A DNA stretch of 34,648 nt from Hydrogenophilales bacterium. GTDB lineage: Bacteria; Pseudomonadota; Gammaproteobacteria; Burkholderiales; Thiobacillaceae. Every line of letters begins with the position of its first letter. Positions within the stretch are counted from its first letter, which is position 1. The position numbers and the translations under genes were made by a program. Below, piece by piece: positions 6,325 to 15,300 of this stretch. Below the pieces are notes generated by a model that searched no databases, had not been told where the DNA came from, and saw nothing but the letters and a program-made list of their open reading frames with translations. The stretch is from contig JAGXGP010000023.1 in NCBI GenBank assembly GCA_024636775.1, forward strand, positions 1-34,648, read 5' to 3'.

Positions 6325-8070
6325 ATGCAGCCAGACAATACTTTGCCACCCGCTTCACCCCGTCCGGTTCCTCAGAAAATCCGCCTGGGCGATTTGCTGG
6401 TCGAACAAAAAGTGATTTCCAGTGCGGACCTGGAAATTGCGCTGGCAATGCAGAAAAAAAGTGGCCGTCGGCTGGGCCGTGTGGTGGTCGAAAGTGGCAT
6501 GGCCGGTGAAAACGACATCGCCCAGGCGCTGGCCCGACAGCTGACCTTGCCTTTCGTCGATTTGCGCAAGTTCAGTACCGAATCCGCCGTGCTGCAACTG
6601 CTGCCGGAAACCCAGGCTCGACGATTCCGGGCGATTCCGCTTGCGCGTCGGGATGGCAACATTTTTGTGGGCATGGCTGATCCGACGGATCTGTCTGCCT
6701 ACGATGAAATCGCCCGGCTGCTGAATGAGGAAATTCAGCTGGCCGTGGTGTCGGAAGGCGATCTGCTCGAAGCCATCGACCGACTTTATCGCCGCACCGA
6801 GGACATTTCCGGGCTGACTGAAGAGCTCGCGCGCGACATGGGCGAGAGTGAGGCCAGCATTATTGGCCTGGAGGCGCTGGGTGAAGGGCAGGCCGATGCC
6901 CCGGTGGTGCGCTTACTGCAAACCCTGTTTGAGGATGCGTTACAGGTGAATGCGTCCGACATGCACATCGAGCCGCAGGAAAAGAAACTGGCCATCCGTT
7001 TCCGGATTGATGGTGTGCTGCATCCCCAGACTCAGGCTGATCTCAAGATTGCGCCCGCGCTGGCCCTGCGCCTGAAAATCGTGTCCGGACTGGATATTTC
7101 CGAAAAGCGCCTGCCGCAGGATGGCCGCTTTGCGATCAAGATTCGTGGCCGCACGCTCGACGTGCGCCTGTCCACCATGCCCACGCAATACGGTGAATCG
7201 GTGGTGATGCGCCTGCTGAGCCAGGGCGATAGTCCCCATACCCTGGATAGCCTGGGCATGGCGTCCGAAACGCTCGAACAGTTTCGGAATATTCTGCATC
7301 GGCCCAATGGTCTGGTGCTGGTGACAGGACCGACCGGCAGCGGTAAAACCACCACACTGTATGCGGCGCTCCACGAACTCAATGACCCCGGCACCAAGAT
7401 CATCACAGTCGAAGACCCGGTGGAATACCGATTGCCCGGTGTGAATCAGGTGCAGGCCAACGAAAAAATCGATCTGACGTTCTCGCGGGTATTGCGCGCC
7501 ATGTTGCGACAGGACCCGGATGTGATCCTGGTTGGCGAAATGCGCGATCCGGATACCGCGCAGATCGCGCTTCGTGCCGCCATGACCGGTCACCTGGTGT
7601 TATCGACTCTGCACACCAACGACGCGGCATCGACCCCGGTTCGGCTGCTCGACATGGGGGTGCCGGCCTTCATGGTGGCGACTTCGGTTCAGGGTGTGCT
7701 GGCGCAGCGGCTCATGCGCAAGGTGTGTACGCAGTGCAAGGTGCCGCACACGCTCACCCCGCAGGAAAACGTATGGCTCAGTCGTGCCAATGCGGCTGCT
7801 CGACAGGATGCTAGTTACGTTGAGGGCAAGGGCTGTGATCGTTGTCTGGGGACCGGTTACTCGGGGCGACGGGCCATCCATGAACTGCTCGAAATCGATT
7901 CCACTCTGGCGGAAAGCCTCGCGAGCAATGCGCCCGCCAAATTTGTTCAGGCCGCCCGTGAGTCATTGCTGGGCCGGACCTTGCGCGATCAAGCGATCGC
8001 CCTGGCGCGGTCGGGCGTGACCTCGCTGGCTGAAACCATGCGGGTCAGCGCACAGGATGAGAACAGCTGA
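6325..8070 (+). CDS. mshE: MSHA pilus assembly ATPase MshE, c-di-GMP binding
   Basis: A 581-aa GspE/PilB-family hexameric ATPase that powers pilin extraction and polymerisation at the inner membrane. The N-terminus has two consecutive 24-residue MshEN motifs (RLG...Q at 20-43 and 49-72) joined by exactly 5 residues, the arrangement known in Vibrio MshE to bind cyclic-di-GMP. The Walker A GPTGSGKT is at 335-342, the Asp box TVEDPVEY at 361-368, the Walker B DPDVILVGEMRD at 397-408 and the His box TGHLVLSTLHTNDA at 421-434. The zinc tetracysteine is C468/C471 and C504/C507. All catalytic elements are present. The gene overlaps mshG by 1 nt, which supports coupled translation. It is the first gene of the locus here, unlike in Vibrio, where it lies in the middle. 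Confidence 0.95.
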   Translation: MQPDNTLPPASPRPVPQKIRLGDLLVEQKVISSADLEIALAMQKKSGRRLGRVVVESGMAGENDIAQALARQLTLPFVDLRKFSTESAVLQLLPETQARRFRAIPLARRDGNIFVGMADPTDLSAYDEIARLLNEEIQLAVVSEGDLLEAIDRLYRRTEDISGLTEELARDMGESEASIIGLEALGEGQADAPVVRLLQTLFEDALQVNASDMHIEPQEKKLAIRFRIDGVLHPQTQADLKIAPALALRLKIVSGLDISEKRLPQDGRFAIKIRGRTLDVRLSTMPTQYGESVVMRLLSQGDSPHTLDSLGMASETLEQFRNILHRPNGLVLVTGPTGSGKTTTLYAALHELNDPGTKIITVEDPVEYRLPGVNQVQANEKIDLTFSRVLRAMLRQDPDVILVGEMRDPDTAQIALRAAMTGHLVLSTLHTNDAASTPVRLLDMGVPAFMVATSVQGVLAQRLMRKVCTQCKVPHTLTPQENVWLSRANAAARQDASYVEGKGCDRCLGTGYSGRRAIHELLEIDSTLAESLASNAPAKFVQAARESLLGRTLRDQAIALARSGVTSLAETMRVSAQDENS

Positions 8071-9305
8071 TGCCACGTTTTGCCTATAGCGGCCGCACCG
8101 CAGCCGGCGAAAAGACAGAAGGCATACTTGAGGCCGACAGCGCCAGCGACTGCGCCAGCAGTTTGCTGAAGAACAGCATTTCGCCCCTCGATATTCGAGA
8201 AACCGGCCTGGCTGAGCGGCGAGATGCCAAAGACCCCAAAAACATTGAACTCAGCCTGTTTGCGCCCAGCGTCAAGGCCATAGACGTGCAGTTGTTCTCG
8301 CGTCAGCTCTATACCCTGATGCGCTCCGGTGTACCGATATTGCGCTCGTTTAACGGCCTGATCGAGTCGACGAGCAATGCCGCGTTTGCGCATGTCATCC
8401 GGTCCCTGAAGGAATCGCTCGAAGCCGGCCGCGACCTGTCGACAGCCATGCGCCAGCACCCCACAGCCTTCTCGCCGTTCTATATCGCCATGGTGCGGGT
8501 GGGCGAGGCGACCGGACGGTTGGACGAAATCTTCCTGCAGATGTTCAACCATCTGGAGTTCGAACGCGAAACCCGTTCCCGAATCAAGGAAGCCCTGCGC
8601 TACCCGAGTTTTGTGCTGATCGCCATGGTGGTCGCGGTGGCCATCATCAACGTCTTCGTCATCCCGGCCTTTGCCAAGGTGTATGCAGGCATGGGCGCCG
8701 AGTTGCCGCTGATGACGAAAATCCTCATGGAAACGTCGCGCCTCACCATTACCTATGGCTGGTATATCGTCGCCATCGTGTTTTTGTCGATCATGAGCTT
8801 TCGTTTGTGGAAGTCATCCGAGAGCGGCAGGCTCATCTGGGATCGCTTCAAGATGCGTATTCCCATCACTGGCTCCATCGTGCTGAAAAGCACGCTGGCG
8901 CGTTTTGCGCGCACCTTGTCGCTCTCGCTCAAGAGCGGCATTCCCGCCGCACAGGCGCTTTCGGTGGTGGCCGAAGTCACCGACAACGCCTGGGTGGCCT
9001 CGCGCGTTGAGCAGATGCGCAACGGCATCGAACGCGGCGAATCGGTGTTGCGCACCGCACAAACCGCCGCCGTGTTCAACCCGATTGTGCTGCAAATGAT
9101 CGCCGTGGGCGAAGAAACCGGCAGCATCGACGAACTCATGCAGGAGGTCGCCGACATGTACGAGCGCGAGGTGGATTACGAAATCAAGACGCTTGCCGCG
9201 CGCATCGAGCCGCTCATTATTGTCGCCATGGGCGGCATCGTGCTGGTGCTGGCGCTTGGCGTGTTCTTGCCGATGTGGGATATGGGCAAGCACGCCATTC
9301 ACTAA
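8070..9305 (+). CDS. mshG: MSHA biogenesis inner-membrane platform protein MshG
   Basis: A 411-aa GspF/PilC-family polytopic protein with two T2SF domains (about residues 70-195 and 275-400). Each ends in strong hydrophobic helices (for example YPSFVLIAMVVAVAIINVFV and IVAMGGIVLVLALGVF). It is the inner-membrane platform on which MshE acts. The ATG overlaps the mshE TGA by one base (8070). The conserved GE-TG signatures VRVGEATGRLDEIF and IAVGEETGSIDELM appear in both repeats. The family and the neighbours make the assignment firm. Confidence 0.93.
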   Translation: MPRFAYSGRTAAGEKTEGILEADSASDCASSLLKNSISPLDIRETGLAERRDAKDPKNIELSLFAPSVKAIDVQLFSRQLYTLMRSGVPILRSFNGLIESTSNAAFAHVIRSLKESLEAGRDLSTAMRQHPTAFSPFYIAMVRVGEATGRLDEIFLQMFNHLEFERETRSRIKEALRYPSFVLIAMVVAVAIINVFVIPAFAKVYAGMGAELPLMTKILMETSRLTITYGWYIVAIVFLSIMSFRLWKSSESGRLIWDRFKMRIPITGSIVLKSTLARFARTLSLSLKSGIPAAQALSVVAEVTDNAWVASRVEQMRNGIERGESVLRTAQTAAVFNPIVLQMIAVGEETGSIDELMQEVADMYEREVDYEIKTLAARIEPLIIVAMGGIVLVLALGVFLPMWDMGKHAIH

Positions 9306-9357
9306 ATGGGGTCGTCTTGCCTTGGTTTTTTGTCATAAATCCGGTTCTCCGCTTAAG

Positions 9358-9374
9358 TTGGAATGATTTTTGCC
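9358..9374 (+). promoter_or_regulatory. candidate sigma-54 (RpoN) promoter of the major pilin gene
   Basis: TTGGAATGATTTTTGCC fits the -24/-12 consensus. GG at 9360-9361 and GC at 9372-9373 are exactly 10 nt apart, the -24 element TTGG.A.G is kept and the -12 element is a perfect TTGC. The predicted start is near 9385, giving a leader of about 60 nt before mshA at 9448. Major pilin genes of other type IV systems are known to be RpoN-dependent. No activator gene is visible in the window. Confidence 0.55.
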
Positions 9375-9431
9375 GAAATACATATCATGGGTCGCCGAGC
9401 AGGGCGGCATATGCAGACAAATTCATTCCAA
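9358..9431 (+). repeat. long nested inverted repeat just upstream of mshA
   Basis: Perfect 9-bp outer arms TTGGAATGA (9358-9366) and TCATTCCAA (9423-9431) continue inward as TTT/AAA (9368-9370 with 9419-9421). Further pairs are nested inside: CATAT/ATATG (9381-9385, 9409-9413) and CGCC/GGCG (9393-9396, 9403-9406). The left arm coincides with the candidate sigma-54 promoter. The repeat is therefore either a DNA-level element or, if transcription reads through from mshG, an RNA fold ending 16 nt before the mshA ATG. Confidence 0.5.
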
Positions 9432-9447
9432 TTAGCGAGAGAACGCA

Positions 9448-9996
9448 ATGAAAACCAAACAACACGGCTTTACCATGATCGAGCTGATCGTCGTCATCGT
9501 CATCCTCGGCATCCTGTCGGCAGTGGCCCTGCCGCGCTTTACCAACATCCAGCGTGATGCACGTATTGCCAAGCTGAATGCTGCGCGCGGTGCAGTGCAG
9601 GCGGCGGCGGCAATGGTGCATGGTTCGTCACTGGCGCGTGGTGGCGTGGCCGATACTGTCAACTGTCCAGCAAACTTGGGCCCTGCCCCTAACCCTGCTA
9701 ATAACACAACCAACATGTGTACCGAGTCAGGGCGTGTTGCGATCGTGAACACATATCCTGCTGCCACATGGGATGGAATTGTGAATGCAGCTGGCCTGAC
9801 CTCTACTTTCGCTAACACTGAGGTAGCATTGAATACCGCACTGACGGCGGATGGTTATTCACAAGTAGCGAATGGGGCAACTAGACGAATTCGTGTAAGC
9901 GGCGGTAGCAACGAAGCTAACTGTCGTTTTCAGTATAACGCTGCAGCCGTTAACGCTGCACCGGTAGTCAGCGCAGTCCTTACTACCGGTTGTTGA
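9448..9996 (+). CDS. mshA: MSHA-type major pilin (MshA/MshB-like prepilin)
   Basis: A 182-aa class III-signal prepilin. A short positive leader (MKTKQHG) is cut by the prepilin peptidase between G7 and F8. The mature protein begins FTMIELIVVIVILGIL, with the essential Glu at +5. The usual hydrophobic N-terminal helix is followed by a globular part with Cys at 73, 91, 159 and 182. C159-C182 would form the C-terminal disulfide loop typical of pilins. It is the only gene of this size between mshG and the minor pilins, so the major pilin is the likeliest role; MshB cannot be excluded. A GAGAG ribosome site precedes it. The 3' half is poorer in G+C than the surrounding genes. Confidence 0.88.
   Translation: MKTKQHGFTMIELIVVIVILGILSAVALPRFTNIQRDARIAKLNAARGAVQAAAAMVHGSSLARGGVADTVNCPANLGPAPNPANNTTNMCTESGRVAIVNTYPAATWDGIVNAAGLTSTFANTEVALNTALTADGYSQVANGATRRIRVSGGSNEANCRFQYNAAAVNAAPVVSAVLTTGC
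9960..9990 (+). repeat. stem-loop at the 3' end of the pilin gene
   Basis: The arms ACCGGTAGT (9960-9968) and ACTACCGGT (9982-9990) are perfect 9-bp complements with a 13-nt loop, ending 6 nt before the last base of the mshA stop codon. There is no T-run, so it is not a classical terminator. It could stabilise a processed pilin mRNA or pause the polymerase. Confidence 0.5.
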
Positions 9997-10008
9997 TTCA
10001 ACTACATC

Positions 10009-10485
10009 ATGAAGAAACCTAACCGCGGCACAAGCCGCGGTTTTACCATGGTGGAACTGATCCTGGTGATGGTCATCGCGGGCGTCTTGGCTGCGGTGGC
10101 CATTCCGCGTTTGGTGGGGCGCAGCAACTTTGATGCACGCGGGTTCACCGATGAACTGGCAGCTTCGGTGCGCTTTGCGCAGAAGCTGTCGATTGCCCAG
10201 CGACGCGAGGTGTTTGTTCAGTTCACCACGACCGATGCCACCCTGTGCTATGTGGTGGCGGCGCCGTGTGTCGCGTTGGTCGACCAGGCGCCAGGGCCGG
10301 GTGGTGAAAAACCTTACACGGTCACCGCGCCGGATGGCCTTACGATTGCCAGCCCGGCTGCCTCGCTCCGCTTTGATGCGAGCGGGCGTACGCCCGATCT
10401 GGTCGCACAGCTTGTGATTCCGGTGAATGGCGTGGGCGCGTACCAGGTTCTGGTGGAGCGGGAAACCGGCTATGTCCATGAATAG
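10009..10485 (+). CDS. mshC: minor prepilin MshC-like (GspH/FimT class)
   Basis: A 158-aa prepilin. The leader MKKPNRGTSRG is cut before FTMVELILVMVIAGVLAAVAIPR, with Glu at mature position 5. The globular part is short and GspH-like. The position between the major pilin and MshD matches MshC in characterised MSHA loci. The first codons are unusual in forming a strong hairpin (10021-10042). The start is the ATG 12 nt after the mshA stop. The protein probably takes part in the pilus priming complex, by family analogy. Confidence 0.85.
   Translation: MKKPNRGTSRGFTMVELILVMVIAGVLAAVAIPRLVGRSNFDARGFTDELAASVRFAQKLSIAQRREVFVQFTTTDATLCYVVAAPCVALVDQAPGPGGEKPYTVTAPDGLTIASPAASLRFDASGRTPDLVAQLVIPVNGVGAYQVLVERETGYVHE
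10021..10044 (+). terminator. terminator-like hairpin inside the mshC leader codons (candidate attenuator)
   Basis: AACCGCGGC (10021-10029) and GCCGCGGTT (10034-10042) form a perfect 9-bp, very GC-rich stem with the tetraloop ACAA, followed by a T-run that is only four long (10041-10044). It lies 25 nt after the mshA stop and encodes residues of the cleaved leader peptide of MshC. The structure suits partial termination between the major pilin and the minor pilin genes. The short T-run makes it a weak or conditional terminator. Confidence 0.5.
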
Positions 10486-11062
10486 GCAACACGGCCTCAG
10501 TATTATCGAATTGCTGGTGTTCATCGTGGTGGTGGGCATTGCCGTGACGGGCGTGCTGCAGGTGTTCAGCTCAACCTCGCGCACTAGCGTCGACCCGATG
10601 GTGCGCAAGCAGGCGATGACGGTGGCGGAATCGCTGCTCGAAGAAGTGCTGTCCAAACCTTATACCTATTGCGACCCCGATGACGCGCATGCGGATACGG
10701 CAACCAGTACAGGCATTGATCCGACAGATGTGGATATGTGCGCCACGACAACGGAAGCTGGGATTGGGCGAGAAATCGCGCAGGGAGAGGACCGCTATTC
10801 CAACACCACGCCGTTCGACAATGTCAACGACTACGACGGTTTCACCATGCCCTCCGGCCCCGGACTTGGCATCATGGATCTAACCGGCACAGCGATAACC
10901 GGGTTGGAGGCCTATAGCGCCACAGTCGTTGTTACGGATGCGGGGGCTTTTAACGGCATTCCTGCAGGCGAAACCCTGTTGGTGACTGTGACCGTTGTAG
11001 GCCCGGGTAACCACAGCATTACGTTTTCCGGCTATCGGACCCGCTATGCGCCCACACTTTAA
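10472..11062 (+). CDS. mshD: minor prepilin MshD-like
   Basis: A 196-aa prepilin with leader MSMNRQHG cut before LSIIELLVFIVVVGIAVTGVL, with Glu at +5. The ATG at 10472 overlaps the end of mshC by 14 nt and is preceded by GGAAA. A second in-frame ATG lies at 10478. The motif EEVLSKPYTYCDPDD after the helix resembles that of MshD/PilV-like minor pilins. Overlaps on both sides indicate tight translational coupling with mshC and mshO. Confidence 0.83.
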   Translation: MSMNRQHGLSIIELLVFIVVVGIAVTGVLQVFSSTSRTSVDPMVRKQAMTVAESLLEEVLSKPYTYCDPDDAHADTATSTGIDPTDVDMCATTTEAGIGREIAQGEDRYSNTTPFDNVNDYDGFTMPSGPGLGIMDLTGTAITGLEAYSATVVVTDAGAFNGIPAGETLLVTVTVVGPGNHSITFSGYRTRYAPTL

Positions 11063-11873
11063 CCAAGCCGGATTCACGCTGGTCGAGATGATCCTGGTCA
11101 TCTCGATCACGGCCATCATCGGGTCGATGGTGGCGACTTTTCTGAGCGTGCCGATAGCGGGCTACGTGGCCCAAGACCGTCGCGCACGCCTGACCGATGC
11201 GGCGGATACCGCACTGCGCCGGGTTGTGCGGGATATTCGCCTGGGCTTGCCGAACAGCGTTCGCGTGACAACGGTGGGCACCACGACTTATCTGGAATTT
11301 CTGATTACCCGAACGGGCGGGCGTTACCGCGCTGAAGGTGGCGGCGATATCCTGGATTTCGGCGTGGCCGATAACAGTTTTGATGTGCTGGGGCCTGCAC
11401 CCACGCCCCCGATACAGATCGGCGACCTGATCGCGGTGTACAACCTGGGGATCACCGGAGCCGATGCCTGGGAGAGCGGAGCAGGCAGCACGCTCGCGAC
11501 GTTTACCGGCATGGTCGGTTCGACGATTTCGATCACGCCCAGACAATTTCCGCAGGCTTCGCCGGGCAACCGTTTTCAGGTGGTGGAGGGACCGGTGACC
11601 TATGTCTGTTCGCCGAATCCCGCCAATCCCAATCTGGGTACGCTGACACGTGTTTGGGATTATCCCCTAGCACTCTCACTACCAAACCAACCCACGGCGT
11701 TCCCCGCTGGCACGCCGCAGGCGCTGCTGGCGCGGCAGGTGAGGGCCTGCACAATCACCTATCAGGCGGGTATTACCGAGCGCAGCGGATTGGTCGGCAT
11801 GACAATTGATCTGACGATAGCGGGAGAAAGCGTGCGCTTGCACAGCAACGCTCAAGTGAGCAATCAGCCATGA
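11046..11873 (+). CDS. mshO: minor prepilin MshO-like
   Basis: A 275-aa prepilin. The leader MRPHFNQAG is cut before FTLVEMILVISITAIIGSMVATFL, with Glu at +5. The mature part starts with a helix rich in Arg and Asp (RRARLTDAADTALRRVVRDIR), as in the PilW/MshO class of larger minor pilins. It overlaps the end of mshD by 17 nt and the start of mshP by 4 nt. Position and length agree with MshO of known loci. Confidence 0.87.
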   Translation: MRPHFNQAGFTLVEMILVISITAIIGSMVATFLSVPIAGYVAQDRRARLTDAADTALRRVVRDIRLGLPNSVRVTTVGTTTYLEFLITRTGGRYRAEGGGDILDFGVADNSFDVLGPAPTPPIQIGDLIAVYNLGITGADAWESGAGSTLATFTGMVGSTISITPRQFPQASPGNRFQVVEGPVTYVCSPNPANPNLGTLTRVWDYPLALSLPNQPTAFPAGTPQALLARQVRACTITYQAGITERSGLVGMTIDLTIAGESVRLHSNAQVSNQP

Positions 11874-12352
11874 GTGCCGGAATGCGTTCACTGCGATGGA
11901 TAGTGCGGGGCGGGCGACGCCCTGCCGCTGAGGCGGGCTTTGTGTTGCCGACTGCGATTTTTCTGGTGGTGATCCTGGCCGCGTTGGGCGGCTATATGGT
12001 CACGCTGTCGCGCACCACGAACATGAGCGGCGCGCTGGATATCCAGGGGTCCCGGGCGTATCAGGCGGCGCGGGCGGGGATGGAGTGGGCGGCGTGGCAG
12101 ATGGTCAACCTTCCTGCTGTCCCTGTGCCTAATCCAGTTCCTACACTATGCCCCAGTCCTTTTCCAGGCGCGGTTACGTTCACGAACAACACACTTGCCG
12201 CATTTACTGTGACAGTCACATGCATTCGTACCTCTCATGATGATGGGGCTACGTTGGTTGAGGTCTACCAAGTTACGTCCACCGCGACATCGGGTGCGGT
12301 GGGTAGTGTGGATTATGTCGAGCGGCAGATTCAGGGGAGTTTCTCAAAATGA
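11870..12352 (+). CDS. mshP: MshP-like minor pilin lacking Glu5
   Basis: A 160-aa protein with a long basic leader (about 23 residues, ending AAEAG) before FVLPTAIFLVVILAALGGYMV. Mature position 5 is Thr instead of Glu, as is known for MshP and tip-type pseudopilins of the GspK/PilX kind, which need no Glu5 to enter a pilus. The motif AYQAARAGMEWAAWQ after the helix is typical of MshP/PilX. It overlaps mshO by 4 nt, and its stop overlaps the mshQ start by 4 nt (ATGA). Confidence 0.87.
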   Translation: MSAGMRSLRWIVRGGRRPAAEAGFVLPTAIFLVVILAALGGYMVTLSRTTNMSGALDIQGSRAYQAARAGMEWAAWQMVNLPAVPVPNPVPTLCPSPFPGAVTFTNNTLAAFTVTVTCIRTSHDDGATLVEVYQVTSTATSGAVGSVDYVERQIQGSFSK

Positions 12353-15300
12353 ATACGCAGCATGGAATTTACAAACGTGTCTTGGACGCGATGCGGGCGC
12401 TATGGCTGTTGTGTTTGTTGCTGCCTGCAACCGCGTTGGCCGCCACGCTACTCGGTGACTACCGTTTTGAAGATCCCCAGTGGTCCGGTGCGGCCAATGA
12501 AGTGATCGATTCCAGTGGCAATAATCGTCATGGCCAGGGGTTCGGCACACCGGTGCCGTCAACCACCTCGGGATCGCCCGCTCGGGCGGGTAATCCCGGC
12601 ACCTGCGGTTATGGCGGTTTCACTGGTGGCACGCTCAGTCTGCCGGTTATGGCTAGCACTGCTGCGGGTGCTAAAACGACGGTGTCGTTCTGGATGTATT
12701 GGAATGGCACAACTAACGTGATGCCGATTGGCTGGCTGCGCCATGACATCTGGCTAACGGGTGGGAACATCGGCTTCAATACCGGTGCGGGCGATCTGTA
12801 TGGCACCAGCTCGGCCGGGCTGGCTAACCGCTGGGTGCACGTGGTGGCGGAATTCACCAATGGCGGGGTCACCACCAACAAACTGTATATCGATGGTGTT
12901 GCCCAGGCCTTGTCCCAGAAGCAGGGTTCACCGAACAACGGTAATGCGGTCGTCAACGCCAACTTGCGCGTGAGTGGTTGGCAAAACGATACCGGTTATC
13001 GCCTGCAAAACCGACTCGATGACGTCAAGGTGTATTCCGGTGCGCTTACCGTGCCAGAAGTGACAGCCTTGTTTAACGCAACCCATGCCTGCGCGCCGAA
13101 ATTGGTACAGGAATGGCGACTCGATGCCTGTGCACTGGACCCGACTGCGGGCGAAGTCCTGGACGAGAGTGGCAATGGCAATCATGGCACACCGGAAGGT
13201 TCGACGACCTCGGGCGCAGGCCGGATATGCAAGGGTGCGTTCTTTGATGGGGCGGGCACGGCCCGTATCAAGGCAGCCACAAACTTTGCTGACAGTATCA
13301 CCAACGATTTCACCATGGGTTTCTGGGTGAGTCCCAATACGACTCACCAGCTGGATACCCAGTCGACCAGCGGCACTGCGGGTACGTCCGGGCAGCATTA
13401 TGTTGTTTATCCAGCGCAAGGCACGGCCGCTTGGGGAGCGGGTCATGCGGGTGCGGGTGTCTCGGTCGGCACCAATGGGGTGTCTGTATACGAGCATGCG
13501 GGGAGCTACATGCCACCGCTGCTGGTGTGGTCGGGCGCGGTGAGCGGCTGGACGCACATAGCTGTGGTGTATCAGGCCAAACAACCTCGTTTATATGTGA
13601 ATGGCGCATTGGTCGCGACTGGCCTGACCAGTACCTATGCCAATGTCCACCCAGGGTTGCGTACCTCAGGCGGGACACCAACCAACGACGGCGCTCTCGG
13701 GGGTGGGAATTGGGGTTGGTTCAGCGGCGGGGTCGATGAATTCCGGGTTTACGATGGGGCGCTGAGCGCGCCCTTTGTGGCCTCAATTGCGGGTGTACCT
13801 GCCCGCGCGTGTTCCACTTGCGCCACCTTGGCGCAATATCGTTTTGAAGAAGCCAGCTGGACCGGCGCGGCGGGTGAGGTCAAGGATTCGAGTGGTAATG
13901 CGCGCCACGGTACTGCGCTGGGTACGCCGATCCCCGTATCGAATTCGTCAGCATCCCCCGCGCGCATTGGTAACCCGGGCACCTGCGGCTATGCCAACCT
14001 GACGGGTGGCGCGCTCAATCTGCCGGTTACGCCGAATACAACGTCGGGCGCCAAGACCACCGTTTCATTCTGGATGTACTGGGATGGCACCAACAGCGTG
14101 ATGCCGGTGGGCTGGTTTCGCCACGATCTTTGGTTGGTGAGCGGATTTTTCGGGTTCAACACAGCCAGCAGCGATGTGTATGGCATGAATTCGGCAGGCC
14201 TCGCCAATAAATGGGTCCATGTGGTTGCGGTGTTTACCAACGGCAGCGTGACGGGCAACAAAATCTACATCGATGGCGTGTCGCAGACACTGAGCCAGAA
14301 GCAGGGTTCTCCCAACCTGCCCAACGCAGTCGTCAATGCCAATCTGCGCGTAAGTGGGTGGCTGAGTGACACCAACTACCGCTTCCGCACCCGCGTCGAT
14401 GAAGTCGAGGTCTTCGACGGGGAAATGACGCAGAGCCAGGTGCTCGCACGCTACAACGAGACGCATCCATGCGGCGCGGGCCCCACGGTTGCGCCTTCAG
14501 GATTTAATGCGTTTGAAACCAGTACCACAGGCGGCAGCGTCAATGGCTTCATCAAAACCAAGGTCTCTGCCAGTTCGTTCAATCTCGCCGTCGTCGCACT
14601 CAAAGCCAGCGGCACCGCCATCGAAACGACTTTTGTCGGCGATGTGAAACTGGAAATCGTGAATGCCTCAACAGGTGGAAGTTGTGGTGCCTATGCACTG
14701 ATCCAGGGTCTGGGCACGCTCACCTTCGCGACCGCAGATGCAGGTCGAAAAAACAAGACTGGCATCAATGAGCCAAACGCCTGGCCCAATGCCCGGATTC
14801 GCATGACCTATCCGGCAACCGGCGCGCCCACGATTGTGGGGTGTTCAACCGATCCGTTTGCAATTCGTCCGGACAACTTCCTCGCCACCGCCACCGACGC
14901 CAATAGCGCCACGGCGGGCGCGACGCGTACGCTCGCCAATATTGGGGTCAACAACGGCAATGTGCACAAGGCGGGTCAGCCGTTCCAGGTATCGGCAACG
15001 TCACGTAATTCAGCCGGCGCGACCACGAGCAACTACGTGGGAACGCCTGTTGCCAGCATGACCGGATGCGTCTTGCCGGCTACGGGTTGTGTGTCCGGGG
15101 TGTTGACGACCGGCGCCTGGTCAACCGCAGCCGGTACCGGTATTGCAAAGACTACTGACGCCCGCTATTCCGAGGTGGGGGCCATCACCATGAAACTGGT
15201 GGACAGCAGCTTTGCTGCAGTGGATGCGGCAGACGGTTCCACGCCTGCTGAGATGAATATCGAGTCGGCGGTATTCAATGTGGGCCGCTTCGTACCGGAC

